A stretch of DNA of 43,809 bases from Gammaproteobacteria bacterium (GCA_030066355.1 JASJBU010000006.1:1-43809); one strand, 5' to 3'. Positions 31,330 to 42,534 are shown, counted from the first letter of the stretch. Translations and numbers: made by a program. The notes: a model not told the origin generated them from the letters alone.

Positions 31330-32265
31330 ATGCCGGGCAGTCATAAAATGGATAAGCAACGGGACAGCTTGCCACCGGGCACGGAGATCGACTGTTACCT
31401 GATCATGAAGCTGGTGGCCAGCGGCGGCTTCAGTCTGATCTATCTGGCCGAGGATGAGGACACCCAGGACGAGGTGATCATCAAGGAGTTCCTGCCGAAG
31501 AAGCTGGCCCGACGCGGAGAGTACAACAATGTGGAAGTCATCGAGTCGAAACAGCTCGACAACTACCATCGCAGTCTGCAGCTGTTTTACCAGGAGGTGA
31601 AGGTACTGGCGTCTCTGCGTCATCCGAATATTGTACAGGTTCGAGGCTTCTTTCTGGAACACAATACCGGCTACCTGGTGATGGATCATGAGCGTGGCAA
31701 GAACCTGGCCAGCTATATCAAAAAACGCAGCGGTGGTCTCAGCACCCGATTCATCATGACGGTGTTCCCCCCCATCCTGGATGCCTTGAGCCTGATTCAT
31801 TCGAAAAATCTCCTGCACCTGGACATCAAACCCAGCAACATCCATTTGCGCACCGGTGGCAATCCACTGCTACTCGATTTTGGTGCGGTACACGAACTAC
31901 AGGAGAAGAAGAGCCGGAACGGCCGGGTGGTTACCACCGGCTTTTCACCAGTAGAGCAATATTATCAATCCGGCAATGTGGGTCCCTGGAGCGATGTCTA
32001 CGCCATCGGTGCCAGCATGCGGGCCTGTCTTGACGGAAAGGCACCTCCCTCCGCAATCGAACGTCATGCAAAAGACAAACTGAAGCCTGCCAGCCGAGTC
32101 TATCGGCGGCGCTATCCGGGATTTCTGCTGGATGCCATCGACTGGGCGATGGAAATCGAATACGAGAAACGTCCACAAAACGCCGGGGAGTTCCTCACCG
32201 CCCTGAATCAAAACCCACGGGAGATCAGAAGGGACCCCCTGTCTGACGAACTAAGAGCATCTTGA
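31330..32265 (+). CDS. Serine/threonine protein kinase
   Basis: IDCYLIMKLVASGGFSLIYLAEDEDTQDEVIIKEFLPK...LLHLDIKPSNIHLR...LLDFGAVHE...GFSPVEQYYQ...GPWSDVYAIGA. Start could be 31348. Confidence 0.88.
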   Translation: MPGSHKMDKQRDSLPPGTEIDCYLIMKLVASGGFSLIYLAEDEDTQDEVIIKEFLPKKLARRGEYNNVEVIESKQLDNYHRSLQLFYQEVKVLASLRHPNIVQVRGFFLEHNTGYLVMDHERGKNLASYIKKRSGGLSTRFIMTVFPPILDALSLIHSKNLLHLDIKPSNIHLRTGGNPLLLDFGAVHELQEKKSRNGRVVTTGFSPVEQYYQSGNVGPWSDVYAIGASMRACLDGKAPPSAIERHAKDKLKPASRVYRRRYPGFLLDAIDWAMEIEYEKRPQNAGEFLTALNQNPREIRRDPLSDELRAS

Positions 32266-33155
32266 TGAAGTACGAAACCGCACAATCCAGCCGTCTGGGT
32301 AACCGCAAGACCAACCAGGACCGTTGCCTGGTCTTGGAATCTCCGGATTCGATTCTGCTCGCACTGGCAGATGGCATGGGGGGGCATCCGAAGGGGGAGC
32401 AGGCTGCACAGATCCTCATCGACACCGGCCGCAAGGCCTTCCTGACCAGCCGTAAACCCATTTCCAATCCCAGGGTTTTCTTGAACGGCCTGATGGATAT
32501 GGCCCATCAACAGATTCTCGCCTATGGGCAAGCTCAGTCGCCGCCCATCGAGCCGCGCACCACCGGGGTGCTCTGCCTGGTGCAGGAAAACAACGTCTAC
32601 TGGGCACACATCGGCGATAGTCGGCTCTACATCATGCATGAAGGCGTGATTGCCCTGCGTACCGATGACCATTCCTATGTGGAACACCTGCGCCAACAGG
32701 GCGTGATCTCCTCTGCCCAGACCCAGACCCACAGATTCCGGAACTACGTCACTCGCTGCCTCGGTGGCAGCAACAACCATCCGATCCCCGATTTCAGCGG
32801 GCCCTATCAGTTGGAAGAAGGGGATACCATCTTACTCTGTACCGACGGATTCTGGAGCGCCCTGCCCGAACGCCCGTTGGTGGACGCCCTCTATAAGACC
32901 CTCCAGCCACTGGCGGCGATTATCAACACGCTCTCTGCCAAGGCGGAACAGAACAGTCACCCGGAAAGTGACAACGTCACAGTGATCGCGCTGCGCTGGC
33001 AGAAGAAGACCATCAATCTGGAACCTACTGACATTAGCATGTCATTGACCGATAATGCCGCAGCACAAATCCCAGCCGAGAAAAAGGAGGAGGAGGTGCA
33101 ACGGGCCATCTCCGAGCTACGCCACCTGCTGGAAGACTTCGAAAACGAGGAGTAA
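32265..33155 (+). CDS. PP2C-family serine/threonine phosphatase
   Basis: [22 protein letters not shown]...[17 protein letters not shown]...[16 protein letters not shown]...[12 protein letters not shown]...[14 protein letters not shown] overlaps the kinase stop. Confidence 0.9.
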   Translation: MKYETAQSSRLGNRKTNQDRCLVLESPDSILLALADGMGGHPKGEQAAQILIDTGRKAFLTSRKPISNPRVFLNGLMDMAHQQILAYGQAQSPPIEPRTTGVLCLVQENNVYWAHIGDSRLYIMHEGVIALRTDDHSYVEHLRQQGVISSAQTQTHRFRNYVTRCLGGSNNHPIPDFSGPYQLEEGDTILLCTDGFWSALPERPLVDALYKTLQPLAAIINTLSAKAEQNSHPESDNVTVIALRWQKKTINLEPTDISMSLTDNAAAQIPAEKKEEEVQRAISELRHLLEDFENEE

Positions 33156-33163
33156 GCGATCCT

Positions 33164-33880
33164 ATGAGACCCTCAGGGCGTCGACCCGACGAACTACGCT
33201 CGATCCAGATCACCCGCCACTACACCAAGCATGCAGAAGGCTCGGTGCTGGTCTGTTTCGGTGACACCAAGGTCATCTGCACGGCCTCTGTCGAAGAGCG
33301 GGTACCGCGCTGGATGCTCGGCCAGAGTACAGGCTGGGTCACCGCTGAATACGGCATGCTGCCCCGCTCAACCACCGACCGCATGGGCCGGGAGGCCGCC
33401 CGCGGCAAACAGGGGGGACGTACCCTGGAGATCCAGCGACTGATCGGACGCTCCCTGCGTGCCGCAATCAACCTGCAAGCCCTGGGGGAGCGTACCATCA
33501 CCGTCGACTGTGATGTGATCCAGGCCGACGGGGGTACTCGCACCGCCTCCATCACCGGCGCCTGCATTGCGCTGCATGACGCCCTCGAACACACCAGAAA
33601 GCTGGACCTGCTCGATGCGAATCCGCTACTCGGCCTGGTCGCTTCGGTCTCGGTCGGCATCTACAACGACACGCCTGTGCTCGACCTCGACTATGCGGAG
33701 GACTCCAACGCGGAGACCGACATGAACGTGGTGATGAGCGAACAAGGCGGTTTCATCGAACTGCAGGGCACGGCTGAAGGACAGACCTACAGCCGTGACG
33801 AGCTGAACGCCATGCTCGATCTGGCGGAGCAAGGCATCACCCAGATCAATGAGATTCAGCGGGCTGCCCTGGCTGATTAA
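33164..33880 (+). CDS. rph: Ribonuclease PH
   Basis: [50 protein letters not shown]...[39 protein letters not shown]. Confidence 0.97.
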   Translation: MRPSGRRPDELRSIQITRHYTKHAEGSVLVCFGDTKVICTASVEERVPRWMLGQSTGWVTAEYGMLPRSTTDRMGREAARGKQGGRTLEIQRLIGRSLRAAINLQALGERTITVDCDVIQADGGTRTASITGACIALHDALEHTRKLDLLDANPLLGLVASVSVGIYNDTPVLDLDYAEDSNAETDMNVVMSEQGGFIELQGTAEGQTYSRDELNAMLDLAEQGITQINEIQRAALAD

Positions 33881-33907
33881 CGCCAAACGACACAGGATCC
33901 GATAAGC

Positions 33908-34516
33908 ATGGCAGGACATCACACCGGCGAGCGGATCGTGCTCGCCAGCAACAATGCAGGCAAAGTACGGGAGATCAATCAACTGCTCGCAAGCCAGCGA
34001 ATCCAGGTGGTTACGCAACAGGAGTTCGACATCCCCGACGCCATCGAGGACGGTCTGAGCTTCGTGGAAAACGCCATCAAGAAGGCACGCCATGCTACCG
34101 AGCTGAGCGGGCTGCCGGCCATCGCCGACGACTCAGGCTTAGAGGTGGACGCCCTGCAGGGCGCCCCCGGCATCTATTCCGCCCGCTATGCCGGCGAGGG
34201 GGCGTCGGACCAGGCCAACCTGGAAAAGCTGCTGGACGCGTTACGGGACACGCCCGACGAACGACGCAGCGCCCGCTTCCAATGCCTGCTCGTCTACATG
34301 CGCCATGCGCAGGATCCTACACCGATCATCTGCCAGGGCACTTGGGAGGGCGGCATCCTCAGAGAGCCGGTGGGGGAGAACGGCTTCGGCTACGACCCGG
34401 TGTTCTATGTGCCGAGCCACGACTGCAGCTCGGCGCAACTCCCATCCACGGTAAAGAACCAGCTCAGCCACCGGGGCCAGGCCCTGCAGAAGCTGCTGAC
34501 GGAACTCTCCAAGTAA
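33908..34516 (+). CDS. rdgB: XTP/dITP diphosphatase (RdgB/HAM1 family)
   Basis: IVLASNNAGKVREINQLL...FVENAIKKARHATELSGLPAIADDSGLEVDALQGAPGIYSARYAGEGA. Confidence 0.95.
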   Translation: MAGHHTGERIVLASNNAGKVREINQLLASQRIQVVTQQEFDIPDAIEDGLSFVENAIKKARHATELSGLPAIADDSGLEVDALQGAPGIYSARYAGEGASDQANLEKLLDALRDTPDERRSARFQCLLVYMRHAQDPTPIICQGTWEGGILREPVGENGFGYDPVFYVPSHDCSSAQLPSTVKNQLSHRGQALQKLLTELSK

Positions 34517-34614
34517 AGATGCTTACTTTCCGAGGTTCGTAAGTCGGGATCCCATTCCGACATCACCCTCCGGATCGGAGATCGATGGCGGGAAAGGTTT
34601 CCTGTCCTACAGGG

Positions 34615-36003
34615 CTAGTTTCCGTAGACTAGCTCGGGCAGCCAGGTGGCCAGTTGCGGCCAATAGGCCAACATGCCCAGCATGACCAACTGGATGAGGA
34701 TGAACGGCGCCACCCCACGATAGATCTGACCGGTGGTCACCTGGGCCGGGGCGACCCCACGTAGGTAAAAGAGCGAAAAACCGAAGGGCGGGGTCAGGAA
34801 GGAAGTCTGCAGATTGATCGCGATCATCACCCCCAACCATACCGGATCGAGCCCCATGGCCAGCAGGATCGGCCCGATGATGGGCACTACTACGAAGGTG
34901 ATCTCGATAAAGTCGAGGATGAAGCCGAGCAGGAACATCACCAGCATCACCACCAGCATGGCCCCAATCACCCCGCCTGGCAGGTCAGAGAGCAGATCGG
35001 TCACCACTTCGTCACCGCCGAATCCACGAAATACCAGAGAGAAGAGTGAGGCGCCGATGAAGATCAGAAAGACCATGCTGGTGACCCGGGTGGTGCCGCT
35101 CATCACCGCCTTCAGGGTCTCCATATTCAGCTGCTTCTGACTCAGGGCGAGCAACATGGCGCCGATGGCCCCGACAGAAGCGGCCTCCGTGGGAGTCGCC
35201 AGCCCCCCCAGGATTGACCCCAGCACCGCCACGATCAGCAGCAAAGGCGGTACCAACACGCGCAGCACCCGCTGGAGGAGCAGCCATTTATCCTGCTCCC
35301 GCTCCTCCGGCGGAATAGCCGGAACCGATTCGGGTTTGAAAAGCGCCACACCGGCCAGATAGAGCAGATAGAGCAGCACCAACAACAGGCCGGGAATGAT
35401 CGCCCCCACAAACAGATCACCCACCGAGACCGTGTCCGGCGAATAGACACCGATATCCAGCTGGGCCTGCTGGTAGGCCGCTGAGAGCACGTCCCCGAGT
35501 AGTACCAGGATGATGGAGGGGGGTATGATCTGCCCCAGGGTGCCGGCGGCGCAGATGATGCCGGTGGAGACACTGGGGTCGTAGTTGCGCCGCAGCATGG
35601 TGGGCAGGGAGAGCAGCCCCATGGTCACCACCGTGGCGCCGACGATGCCGGTACTGGCCGCCAGCAGCATGCCCACCAGGGTCACCGAGATGCCCAGCCC
35701 GCCCCGCAATGGACCGAACAGGGTCGCCATGGTATCCAACAGGTTCTCCGCCACCCGGGAGCGTTCCAGCATCACCCCCATGAAGACGAACAGGGGTACT
35801 GCGATCAGGGTCTCGTTGGTCATGATGCCGAACAGGCGGTTGGGCAGGGCCTGCAGGAACGCCGCATCGAAATGACCGGTCATGCCGCCGATCCAGGCGA
35901 AAGCCAGTGCTGTGCCGCCCAACGAGAAGGCCACCGGGTAACCCAGCAGCAAGACCAGACAGACCGTCAGGAACAGCAACAGAGGCAGGATTTCCGGGCT
36001 CAC
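34615..36003 (-). CDS. TRAP transporter large permease (DctM-like)
   Basis: 462-aa multi-spanning protein: NETLIAVPLFVFMGVMLERSRVAENLLDTM...ASTGIVGATVVTMGLLSLPTMLRRNYD...CAAGTLGQIIPPSIILVLLGDVL. Confidence 0.93.
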   Translation of the reverse strand: MSPEILPLLLFLTVCLVLLLGYPVAFSLGGTALAFAWIGGMTGHFDAAFLQALPNRLFGIMTNETLIAVPLFVFMGVMLERSRVAENLLDTMATLFGPLRGGLGISVTLVGMLLAASTGIVGATVVTMGLLSLPTMLRRNYDPSVSTGIICAAGTLGQIIPPSIILVLLGDVLSAAYQQAQLDIGVYSPDTVSVGDLFVGAIIPGLLLVLLYLLYLAGVALFKPESVPAIPPEEREQDKWLLLQRVLRVLVPPLLLIVAVLGSILGGLATPTEAASVGAIGAMLLALSQKQLNMETLKAVMSGTTRVTSMVFLIFIGASLFSLVFRGFGGDEVVTDLLSDLPGGVIGAMLVVMLVMFLLGFILDFIEITFVVVPIIGPILLAMGLDPVWLGVMIAINLQTSFLTPPFGFSLFYLRGVAPAQVTTGQIYRGVAPFILIQLVMLGMLAYWPQLATWLPELVYGN

Positions 36004-36548
36004 GACTTCGCCTCATCCGCTGGCAGGGGACTACGTCCGGTAAGCTGCAGCAGAGCACGAATCACGATGGAGAGCCCCTGCATCACCAGCAACACAGCCA
36101 TGGCAAGAATCAGGCTCTTGAGCAGATACACACCGTCCAGGCCTCCTGCTTCTCGGGAACCCTCGCGCATGGCCCAGGACTGGGAAACGTAATCCCAACT
36201 GGCGACAAATATGAAGATACACACCGGTAGCAAGAGCAACAGACTGCCCAACAGATCCACCCAGGCCCTGGTCATGGGGGGAAAACGCCGAAAGAAGATA
36301 TCCACCCGTACATGACCTTGGTGCTTGAGGGTATAGGCGGTGCCAACCAGGAACAGGGCCGCATGCATGAAGGTGACCGACTCCTGCAACCAGATCCAGC
36401 CCAGATCGAAGGCGTAACGCAGGATGACGACGGTGAAGGTCACCAGTACCATACTCAGACTGAGCCAGGAGACCGCCCTGCCGAGCCACTCGTTGATCGC
36501 ATCAAACCACTGGGCCAAGCGCTCGAAAAACTGCACCACACCTACCAT
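36000..36548 (-). CDS. TRAP transporter small permease (DctQ-like)
   Basis: WLGRAVSWLSLSMVLVTFTVVILRYAFDLGWIWLQESVTFMHAALFLVGTAYTLKHQGHVRVDIFF: DctQ signature. Overlaps dctM start. Confidence 0.92.
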   Translation of the reverse strand: MVGVVQFFERLAQWFDAINEWLGRAVSWLSLSMVLVTFTVVILRYAFDLGWIWLQESVTFMHAALFLVGTAYTLKHQGHVRVDIFFRRFPPMTRAWVDLLGSLLLLLPVCIFIFVASWDYVSQSWAMREGSREAGGLDGVYLLKSLILAMAVLLVMQGLSIVIRALLQLTGRSPLPADEAKS

Positions 36549-36558
36549 ACGAAATCAT

Positions 36559-36906
36559 TTACCAGCGCAACAGAATCCACTGCGGTACAGAGATCGTTTC
36601 CGGATCTGTAGAGCGGGAATCGAATTCTCCATCCCCATCCCGGTCAACCAGATAATAGGGCGGACCGACGATCGGTTGGACCTTGACCATGTAGAGCTGG
36701 CCATTCACCCGGTACTCATAGATCGTGCTCTCTTCCTTCTTGATGATCGTGACTTCCGGCTCGATGGCCTCCCCGTCGACCAGGGCGGGGGGAATCTCCG
36801 GCGGCTCCGGAACTGCCTCCGGATCTGCCGCCAGGACAGGCATGCTGGATAACAACGCCCCACCGGCGATAAAAATTGCAAAGACTGAGTCATGTTTCGT
36901 CGGCAT
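36559..36906 (-). CDS. DUF2782-like periplasmic protein
   Basis: MPTKHDSVFAIFIAGGALLSSMPVLAADPEAVPEPPEIPPALVDGEAIEPEVTIIKKEESTIYEYRVNGQLYMVKVQPIVGPPYYLVDRDGDGEF. Signal peptide plus family-like core. Confidence 0.75.
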   Translation of the reverse strand: MPTKHDSVFAIFIAGGALLSSMPVLAADPEAVPEPPEIPPALVDGEAIEPEVTIIKKEESTIYEYRVNGQLYMVKVQPIVGPPYYLVDRDGDGEFDSRSTDPETISVPQWILLRW

Positions 36907-36937
36907 CCGCCTTCTCCTACTTTTTTTACAGCTGAAA

Positions 36938-37663
36938 TTATAATTCCAGCAGTATTTCCTGTTCTTGCGGCGAAGGCTGGAAACCGCGAGTTTCATAGTG
37001 GTCGAAGATCGCCTCGACGACCGCCTTCGGTTCATCAATGACCTGAACGAGATCCAAGTCCGATGGATGAATAGTACCTGTTTCACACAGAGCGTTCCTG
37101 AACCAGTCCAGCAGACCCTGCCAAAAATCGCTGCCCACCAGGATGATGGGAATCTCCCGGGTCTTGCGGGTCTGTACCAGCGTGAGAATCTCGGCGAGCT
37201 CGTCCAGGGTACCAAACCCGCCCGGCATCACCACATAGGCAGAGGCATATTTCACAAACATCACCTTGCGGGCGAAAAAATGCTTGAAGTTGAGGCAGAT
37301 GTCCTGGTAAGGATTGCCGGCCTGTTCTCTGGGCAGTTGAATATTCAGACCGATGCTGGGTGACTTGCCTGCATAGGACCCCTTGTTGGCTGCCTCCATG
37401 ATGCCGGGACCGCCACCACTCACCACTGAAAAACCGCTGTCGGAAAGCAATCGGGCGATCTGCTCAGCCAATGCATAATACGGATGGTCCTTGGACAGCC
37501 TGGCCGAGCCGAAAAAGCTCACCGACGGACTGATGCTGGCCAATTCCTCGAATCCCTCGACGAATTCGGCCATGATTTGAAAGACCCGCCATGACTCACG
37601 GGTCAACTGGCTGTTCTTGTCTCCCCGGGGCAGATGCCGGCGGTCTCTGATATTGATCGTCAT
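36938..37663 (-). CDS. LOG family (TIGR00730-type) Rossmann-fold protein
   Basis: SVSFFGSARLSKDHPYY...VSGGGPGIMEAANKGSYAGK...YVVMPGGFGTLDELAEILTLVQTRK: PGGxGTxxE motif. Confidence 0.92.
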   Translation of the reverse strand: MTINIRDRRHLPRGDKNSQLTRESWRVFQIMAEFVEGFEELASISPSVSFFGSARLSKDHPYYALAEQIARLLSDSGFSVVSGGGPGIMEAANKGSYAGKSPSIGLNIQLPREQAGNPYQDICLNFKHFFARKVMFVKYASAYVVMPGGFGTLDELAEILTLVQTRKTREIPIILVGSDFWQGLLDWFRNALCETGTIHPSDLDLVQVIDEPKAVVEAIFDHYETRGFQPSPQEQEILLEL

Positions 37664-37806
37664 GCTGGAGCAGATGGGATTCCAAAAATCAAATTGGCGT
37701 GCATCATAACAAGCAATCCACGAATTCACGAAGCGATGGCGTCAATGGCTGTTGAAATAGATGACGCCCCTGCGTACTCTTCCACGTCCCTCTCCGATTA
37801 CGAACC

Positions 37807-38700
37807 TTGAATGCCATGCACAGACAATCCCATCTGCTGACAACCAGTGTTATCGGCCTCGGCGCCATGGGCAGCGGAATGGCACTCAATCTGCACCGGC
37901 ACGCAGCCCTTGCAACTGCATGGAACCGTTCCCGCGAGCGGGTCGTGGATTGGGCCTCGAGTGCAAATATCCCGCTGGCGCCAGAGCTCTCGGCAGCGGT
38001 GGAGCAGGCCGAGCTGATCCTCACCTGCGTCTCCCGAGATGAAGATCTCCTGGAGGTGATCGATCGTATCACCCCTGCCCTCACGGCTGACCAGGTGGTC
38101 TTGGATACCTCCACAGTCAGCGTCGAAAGCGCCCGCGAAGCCGCTCGTCGAGTTGCGTCGAGAGGTGCGGAATTCATCGACGGACCGGTCTCCGGCGGCC
38201 GCGAAGGCGCGCAACAAGGCACACTGGTGATGATGGCAGGAGGTGAATCCGCCACACTTGACAGGCTCCGTCCCACCCTGGCCAGCATTACCCGCACGGT
38301 CACCCACATGGGTCCGGTCGGTGCGGGCCAGGCCACCAAGGCAGTGAATCAACTCATGGCCGCCGGCATCAACCAGGCGGTCACCGAAGCCCTGGCCTTC
38401 GGTCAGTCCCAGGGTCTCGACATGTCCCAGGTGATCGAGGTGATCAGCGGCGGCGCTGCGGGCAACTGGTTTCTCGAGCATCGCGGCAATTCCATGCTGG
38501 AGGGCCGTTTCGAGCCCGGCTTCAAGCTCGCCCTGCACCACAAGGACCTGGAGATCTGCCGGCGTATGGCCGAGGTCCAGGGTGTGAATTCCCTACTGCT
38601 GGAGATGACCTTGGCAGACTACCAGACCCTGCTCGACGAAGGTCGCGGCGACGAGGACATCTCCAGTCTGTTTCGCCTCAAACACCGCCTGTATGAGTAG
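37807..38700 (+). CDS. NAD(P)-dependent oxidoreductase, beta-hydroxyacid dehydrogenase family
   Basis: TSVIGLGAMGSGMALNLHRH...FIDGPVSGGREGAQQGTLVMMAGGE...GAGQATKAVNQLMAAGINQAVTEAL. Confidence 0.9.
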   Translation: MNAMHRQSHLLTTSVIGLGAMGSGMALNLHRHAALATAWNRSRERVVDWASSANIPLAPELSAAVEQAELILTCVSRDEDLLEVIDRITPALTADQVVLDTSTVSVESAREAARRVASRGAEFIDGPVSGGREGAQQGTLVMMAGGESATLDRLRPTLASITRTVTHMGPVGAGQATKAVNQLMAAGINQAVTEALAFGQSQGLDMSQVIEVISGGAAGNWFLEHRGNSMLEGRFEPGFKLALHHKDLEICRRMAEVQGVNSLLLEMTLADYQTLLDEGRGDEDISSLFRLKHRLYE

Positions 38701-40699
38701 TCTTAACCCCGCCCAGCGGGAGGCGGTGCATTACATCGACGGTCCCTTGCTGGTGCTTGCCGGGGCCGGCAGCGGTAAGACCCGGGTGATCACCCGCAAG
38801 ATCGGCTACCTGGTCGAGCAGTGCGGCATCCAGCCCCGCCAGATCACCGCCGTCACCTTCACCAACAAGGCGGCCCGGGAGATGAAGGAGCGGGTTGGGC
38901 AGCAACTCGGGGGAGAGAAAGGCAAGGGGCTCAATATCTCCACCTTCCACACCCTGGGGCTGAACATCCTGCGCCGGGAGCTCCAACGGCTCGGCTACAA
39001 GCCCGGCTTCTCGATCTTCGACGATCAGGACATTGCCACCCTGCTGAAAGACCTGTTGCGCAAACAGAACAGCGGCGACGAGGCGGTGGTCTCCACCGCC
39101 CAGTGGCGCATCTCCGCCTGGAAAAACGATCTGATCGATCCGGCACAGGCTCTTAACCGGGCGGAGGACGAACTGGATACCGCCCAGGCCCTGCTGTACG
39201 CCAACTACCAGCGTGCCCTGAAGGCCTACAACGCGGTGGATTTCGACGATCTGATCCTGCTGCCGGTGCAACTCTTACAGACCGACCCGGAGGCCCTCGA
39301 GGGTTGGCAGAACCGTATCCGCCACCTGCTGGTCGACGAATACCAGGACACCAATCTGGCCCAGTACGAGCTGGTCAAACTGCTGGTGGGGGTGCGCGCC
39401 GCCTTCTCCGTGGTAGGCGACGACGACCAGTCAATCTACGCCTGGCGCGGGGCACGGCCGGAGAATCTGGCCCGACTCAAAGAGGACTTCCCGCAGCTCA
39501 GGGTAATCAAACTGGAACAGAATTACCGCTCCAGCGGACGCATCCTTAAGGCCGCCAACCAGCTGATCGCGAATAATCCTCACGTATTCGACAAGCGGTT
39601 GTGGAGCGAGCTGGGTCCCGGCGCCAATCTGCGGGTTCTGGAATGCCGCAATGAGGAGCACGAAGCGGAGCGGGTGGTCTCGGAAATTCTGCACCACAGG
39701 TTCACCGGCAAGACCAGCCTTGATGACTATGCCATTCTCTATCGGGGCAACCATCAGGCCAGGATCTTCGAAAAGGCCCTACGGGCCCACAACATCCCCT
39801 ACTTCCTGAGCGGCGGCACCTCCTTCTTCGCCCGCACCGAGGTCAAGGACGTCATGGCCTATCTGCGCCTGCTGGCGAACCCGGACGACGACAGCGCCTT
39901 TCTGCGTATCGTCAACACCCCGCGTCGGGAGATCGGTCCGAGCACCCTGGAAAAGCTCGGCGCCTACGCCCAGCAGCGGGAGATCGGCATGTTGTCCGCC
40001 TGTTCTGAACTGGGTCTGAAAGAAAGCCTCTCCAGCCGGCCCTATGGGCGCCTGCAGGAATTTTCCAAGATGATCGATCACTACGACCGAAAGGCTGAGA
40101 ACGAGGACCCGGTCCAGGCGATCCGTAGCTTGATCAACGAGATAGATTACAGCGACTGGGTTCGGGAGAACAGCAGCAGCGAGGCGGTGGCGGAGCGGCG
40201 CATGGAGAATATCCAGGAGCTGCTGGATTGGCTCAACGCCCTGCAGAACGGCGAACTGCAGGAGAAGACCCTGGGGGAGATGGTCAACCACCTGACCCTC
40301 ATGGACATACTGGAACGCCAGAACGAGGAACGTGGTGAAGACCAGGTCCATCTGATGACCCTGCATTCCGCGAAGGGGCTGGAGTTCCCGCATGTCTTCC
40401 TGGTCGGCATGGAGGAAGAATTGCTCCCCCACCGCACCAGCATCGAGGAGGACAACATCGAGGAAGAGCGGCGCCTGGCCTATGTGGGCATCACCCGCGC
40501 TCAACGCAGTCTGACCATGACCTATGCCGCAAAACGCAAGCGCTATGGCGAATGGGCACAGTGTGAACCCAGCCGCTTCCTGCAGGAATTGCCGGAAGAC
40601 GAACTGACCTGGGAGGGGCGAAACAGCGATCTGACAAAAGCACAGAAACAGGAACGGGGCGCGGCGCATCTGGCCAACCTCAAATCCATGCTTTCCTGA
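38693..40699 (+). CDS. rep: UvrD/Rep-family ATP-dependent DNA helicase, Rep-like
   Basis: LNPAQREAVHYIDGPLLVLAGAGSGKTRVITRKIGYL...VDEYQDTNLAQYELVKLL...VVGDDDQSIYAWRGARPENL...LMTLHSAKGLEFPHVFLVGMEEELLPH. Confidence 0.95.
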   Translation: MSSLNPAQREAVHYIDGPLLVLAGAGSGKTRVITRKIGYLVEQCGIQPRQITAVTFTNKAAREMKERVGQQLGGEKGKGLNISTFHTLGLNILRRELQRLGYKPGFSIFDDQDIATLLKDLLRKQNSGDEAVVSTAQWRISAWKNDLIDPAQALNRAEDELDTAQALLYANYQRALKAYNAVDFDDLILLPVQLLQTDPEALEGWQNRIRHLLVDEYQDTNLAQYELVKLLVGVRAAFSVVGDDDQSIYAWRGARPENLARLKEDFPQLRVIKLEQNYRSSGRILKAANQLIANNPHVFDKRLWSELGPGANLRVLECRNEEHEAERVVSEILHHRFTGKTSLDDYAILYRGNHQARIFEKALRAHNIPYFLSGGTSFFARTEVKDVMAYLRLLANPDDDSAFLRIVNTPRREIGPSTLEKLGAYAQQREIGMLSACSELGLKESLSSRPYGRLQEFSKMIDHYDRKAENEDPVQAIRSLINEIDYSDWVRENSSSEAVAERRMENIQELLDWLNALQNGELQEKTLGEMVNHLTLMDILERQNEERGEDQVHLMTLHSAKGLEFPHVFLVGMEEELLPHRTSIEEDNIEEERRLAYVGITRAQRSLTMTYAAKRKRYGEWAQCEPSRFLQELPEDELTWEGRNSDLTKAQKQERGAAHLANLKSMLS

Positions 40700-40869
40700 G
40701 CTGAACTCAACGGGTTAGCTCCCAAGCCAACCGTCAGATTCAAGTATTCCTCATCTCGCGCCGTTACCCTGGATGCTAGCTACGCAGGAGATTGGCAATC
40801 CTGATTGTTTGCCAGATCCACAGGCATGGATCTTTGCATCGTGCAGAAAAAAACCGAGGGAAATTCCAA

Positions 40870-42495
40870 ATGGCCATCTTAAAACGCTCGCTGACCCAAC
40901 AGTTCACCATCATCCTTGTGCTTGGACTGCTGTTACTCGGTGCGGCAGGCATCTATGGTTTTGCCGTGCTCTCAAATATTCTTGAAACCTATGATCATGC
41001 ACTCCACCGACAGGTGGTCAATGAACGACAGATCCTGATCATCCAGAATGATTTCAAGAAACAGGTCCAGGAGTGGAAGAATGTCTTGTTGCGCGGGCAT
41101 CAGACGAAAGATCTCAACAAATATTGGGGGAAATTCGAGAAAAAAGAACGCTCAATCAGAGAAAAGATTACCCAGCTACTGCCCCATCTGAGTAACCAGG
41201 AGTCCGAACAACTGCTGAATGCTTTCCTCGAGTCACATCAGATCATGGGCAAAGCCTATCGGGAAGGGTTGGAGAAATTCAAGGCCGCTGACTTTGATCC
41301 AAAGGTAGGTGACAAAGTCGTGAGAGGGATCGACCGGGCACCGACCGAACAACTGGCAGATGCCGCTGCACTGATTTCGCAAGAGGTCATTTCCCATACT
41401 GAAGAGCTGCATGAACAGAGCCAAGCAATCATGCTGCTGACCACGATATTGTCGGTGATCGCCATCACCGTCTTCTCTGTCCTCGGAGGGCTCCTGGTAA
41501 AACGACAGATCATCAGGCCGACCCAGGAGATATCCACCTGTCTCAGGCGTTTTGCCGAGGGGGATTTCACAGCCGCCAAATTAAACAACTACGGCGGTGA
41601 ACTGGGCGAGGTGGCGAGCAGTGCCGGCCACGTCAAAGAGCATCTCGGCCAGATCATGCAAAATGTCCGGCAGGTCGCCCAGGAACTCTCGGCAGCCTCT
41701 GGGGCCTTGACCTCTGCGACTCACAATACTCAGGCCAATCTGACACGCCAACAGGATGATATCCAACAGGTCGCTGCAGCCATGGATCAGATGTCCACAG
41801 TGGTCAGCCAGGTATCCGGCAACACCAGTACTGCAGCCGATGCAGCCGAACAGGCCTCCAAGGCGACACACGATGGGAGTGACGTGGTCAGGCAGAGCGT
41901 CGCAGATATAGGAAACCTGGCGAAAGGGGTGGAAGATGCCTCACAAGTGATTAAACAGCTTGAGTCCGATGTTTCAAACATTGGCACGGTATTGGACGTC
42001 ATTCGCAGTATTGCTGAACAGACCAATCTGCTCGCCCTGAATGCCGCCATCGAAGCCGCCAGGGCAGGCGAACAGGGTCGCGGGTTTGCCGTGGTGGCCG
42101 ATGAGGTGAGAACCCTGGCGGGACGCACCCAGGAATCGACCAGTGAGATTCAGGAGATGATCGAAAAGCTCGAGCAAGGTACCACAAAGGCGGTGAGTGT
42201 CATGCAGGAAAGCCAGGCTCAGGCCATCCGCAGCGTAGAACAATCCAGTGGCGCAGGAGAGGCGCTCGAATCCATCGCCGAGGAAGTCAACTCAATCCTC
42301 GAGATGAACAAGCAGATCGCCATGAGCGCCCGGGAACAGGCCACGGTCACCGAAGAGATCCATAAAAACATCACCAACATCAACAGCCTCTCAAAACATA
42401 CGGCGGATCAGGCCCATGAGATGTCAGCATCGGGCGAAAGTGTTTCCAGGCTGGCCCAACAGATGGATCAACTGGTCAATCGATTCAAGGTTTGA
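40870..42495 (+). CDS. Methyl-accepting chemotaxis protein
   Basis: N-terminal TM, periplasmic helical domain, second TM, HAMP, and signalling hairpin [50 protein letters not shown] at 40870 preferred over 40792. Confidence 0.93.
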   Translation: MAILKRSLTQQFTIILVLGLLLLGAAGIYGFAVLSNILETYDHALHRQVVNERQILIIQNDFKKQVQEWKNVLLRGHQTKDLNKYWGKFEKKERSIREKITQLLPHLSNQESEQLLNAFLESHQIMGKAYREGLEKFKAADFDPKVGDKVVRGIDRAPTEQLADAAALISQEVISHTEELHEQSQAIMLLTTILSVIAITVFSVLGGLLVKRQIIRPTQEISTCLRRFAEGDFTAAKLNNYGGELGEVASSAGHVKEHLGQIMQNVRQVAQELSAASGALTSATHNTQANLTRQQDDIQQVAAAMDQMSTVVSQVSGNTSTAADAAEQASKATHDGSDVVRQSVADIGNLAKGVEDASQVIKQLESDVSNIGTVLDVIRSIAEQTNLLALNAAIEAARAGEQGRGFAVVADEVRTLAGRTQESTSEIQEMIEKLEQGTTKAVSVMQESQAQAIRSVEQSSGAGEALESIAEEVNSILEMNKQIAMSAREQATVTEEIHKNITNINSLSKHTADQAHEMSASGESVSRLAQQMDQLVNRFKV

Positions 42496-42505
42496 ATCAA
42501 TAAAA

Positions 42506-42534
42506 AGGCCTCCCTAGTTTTCCCAGGGAGGCCT
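42506..42534 (-). terminator. Rho-independent terminator for the minus-strand cytochrome c gene
   Basis: AGGCCTCCCT...AGGGAGGCCT, 10-bp perfect stem. On the minus strand it is followed by TTTTATT. Confidence 0.8.
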
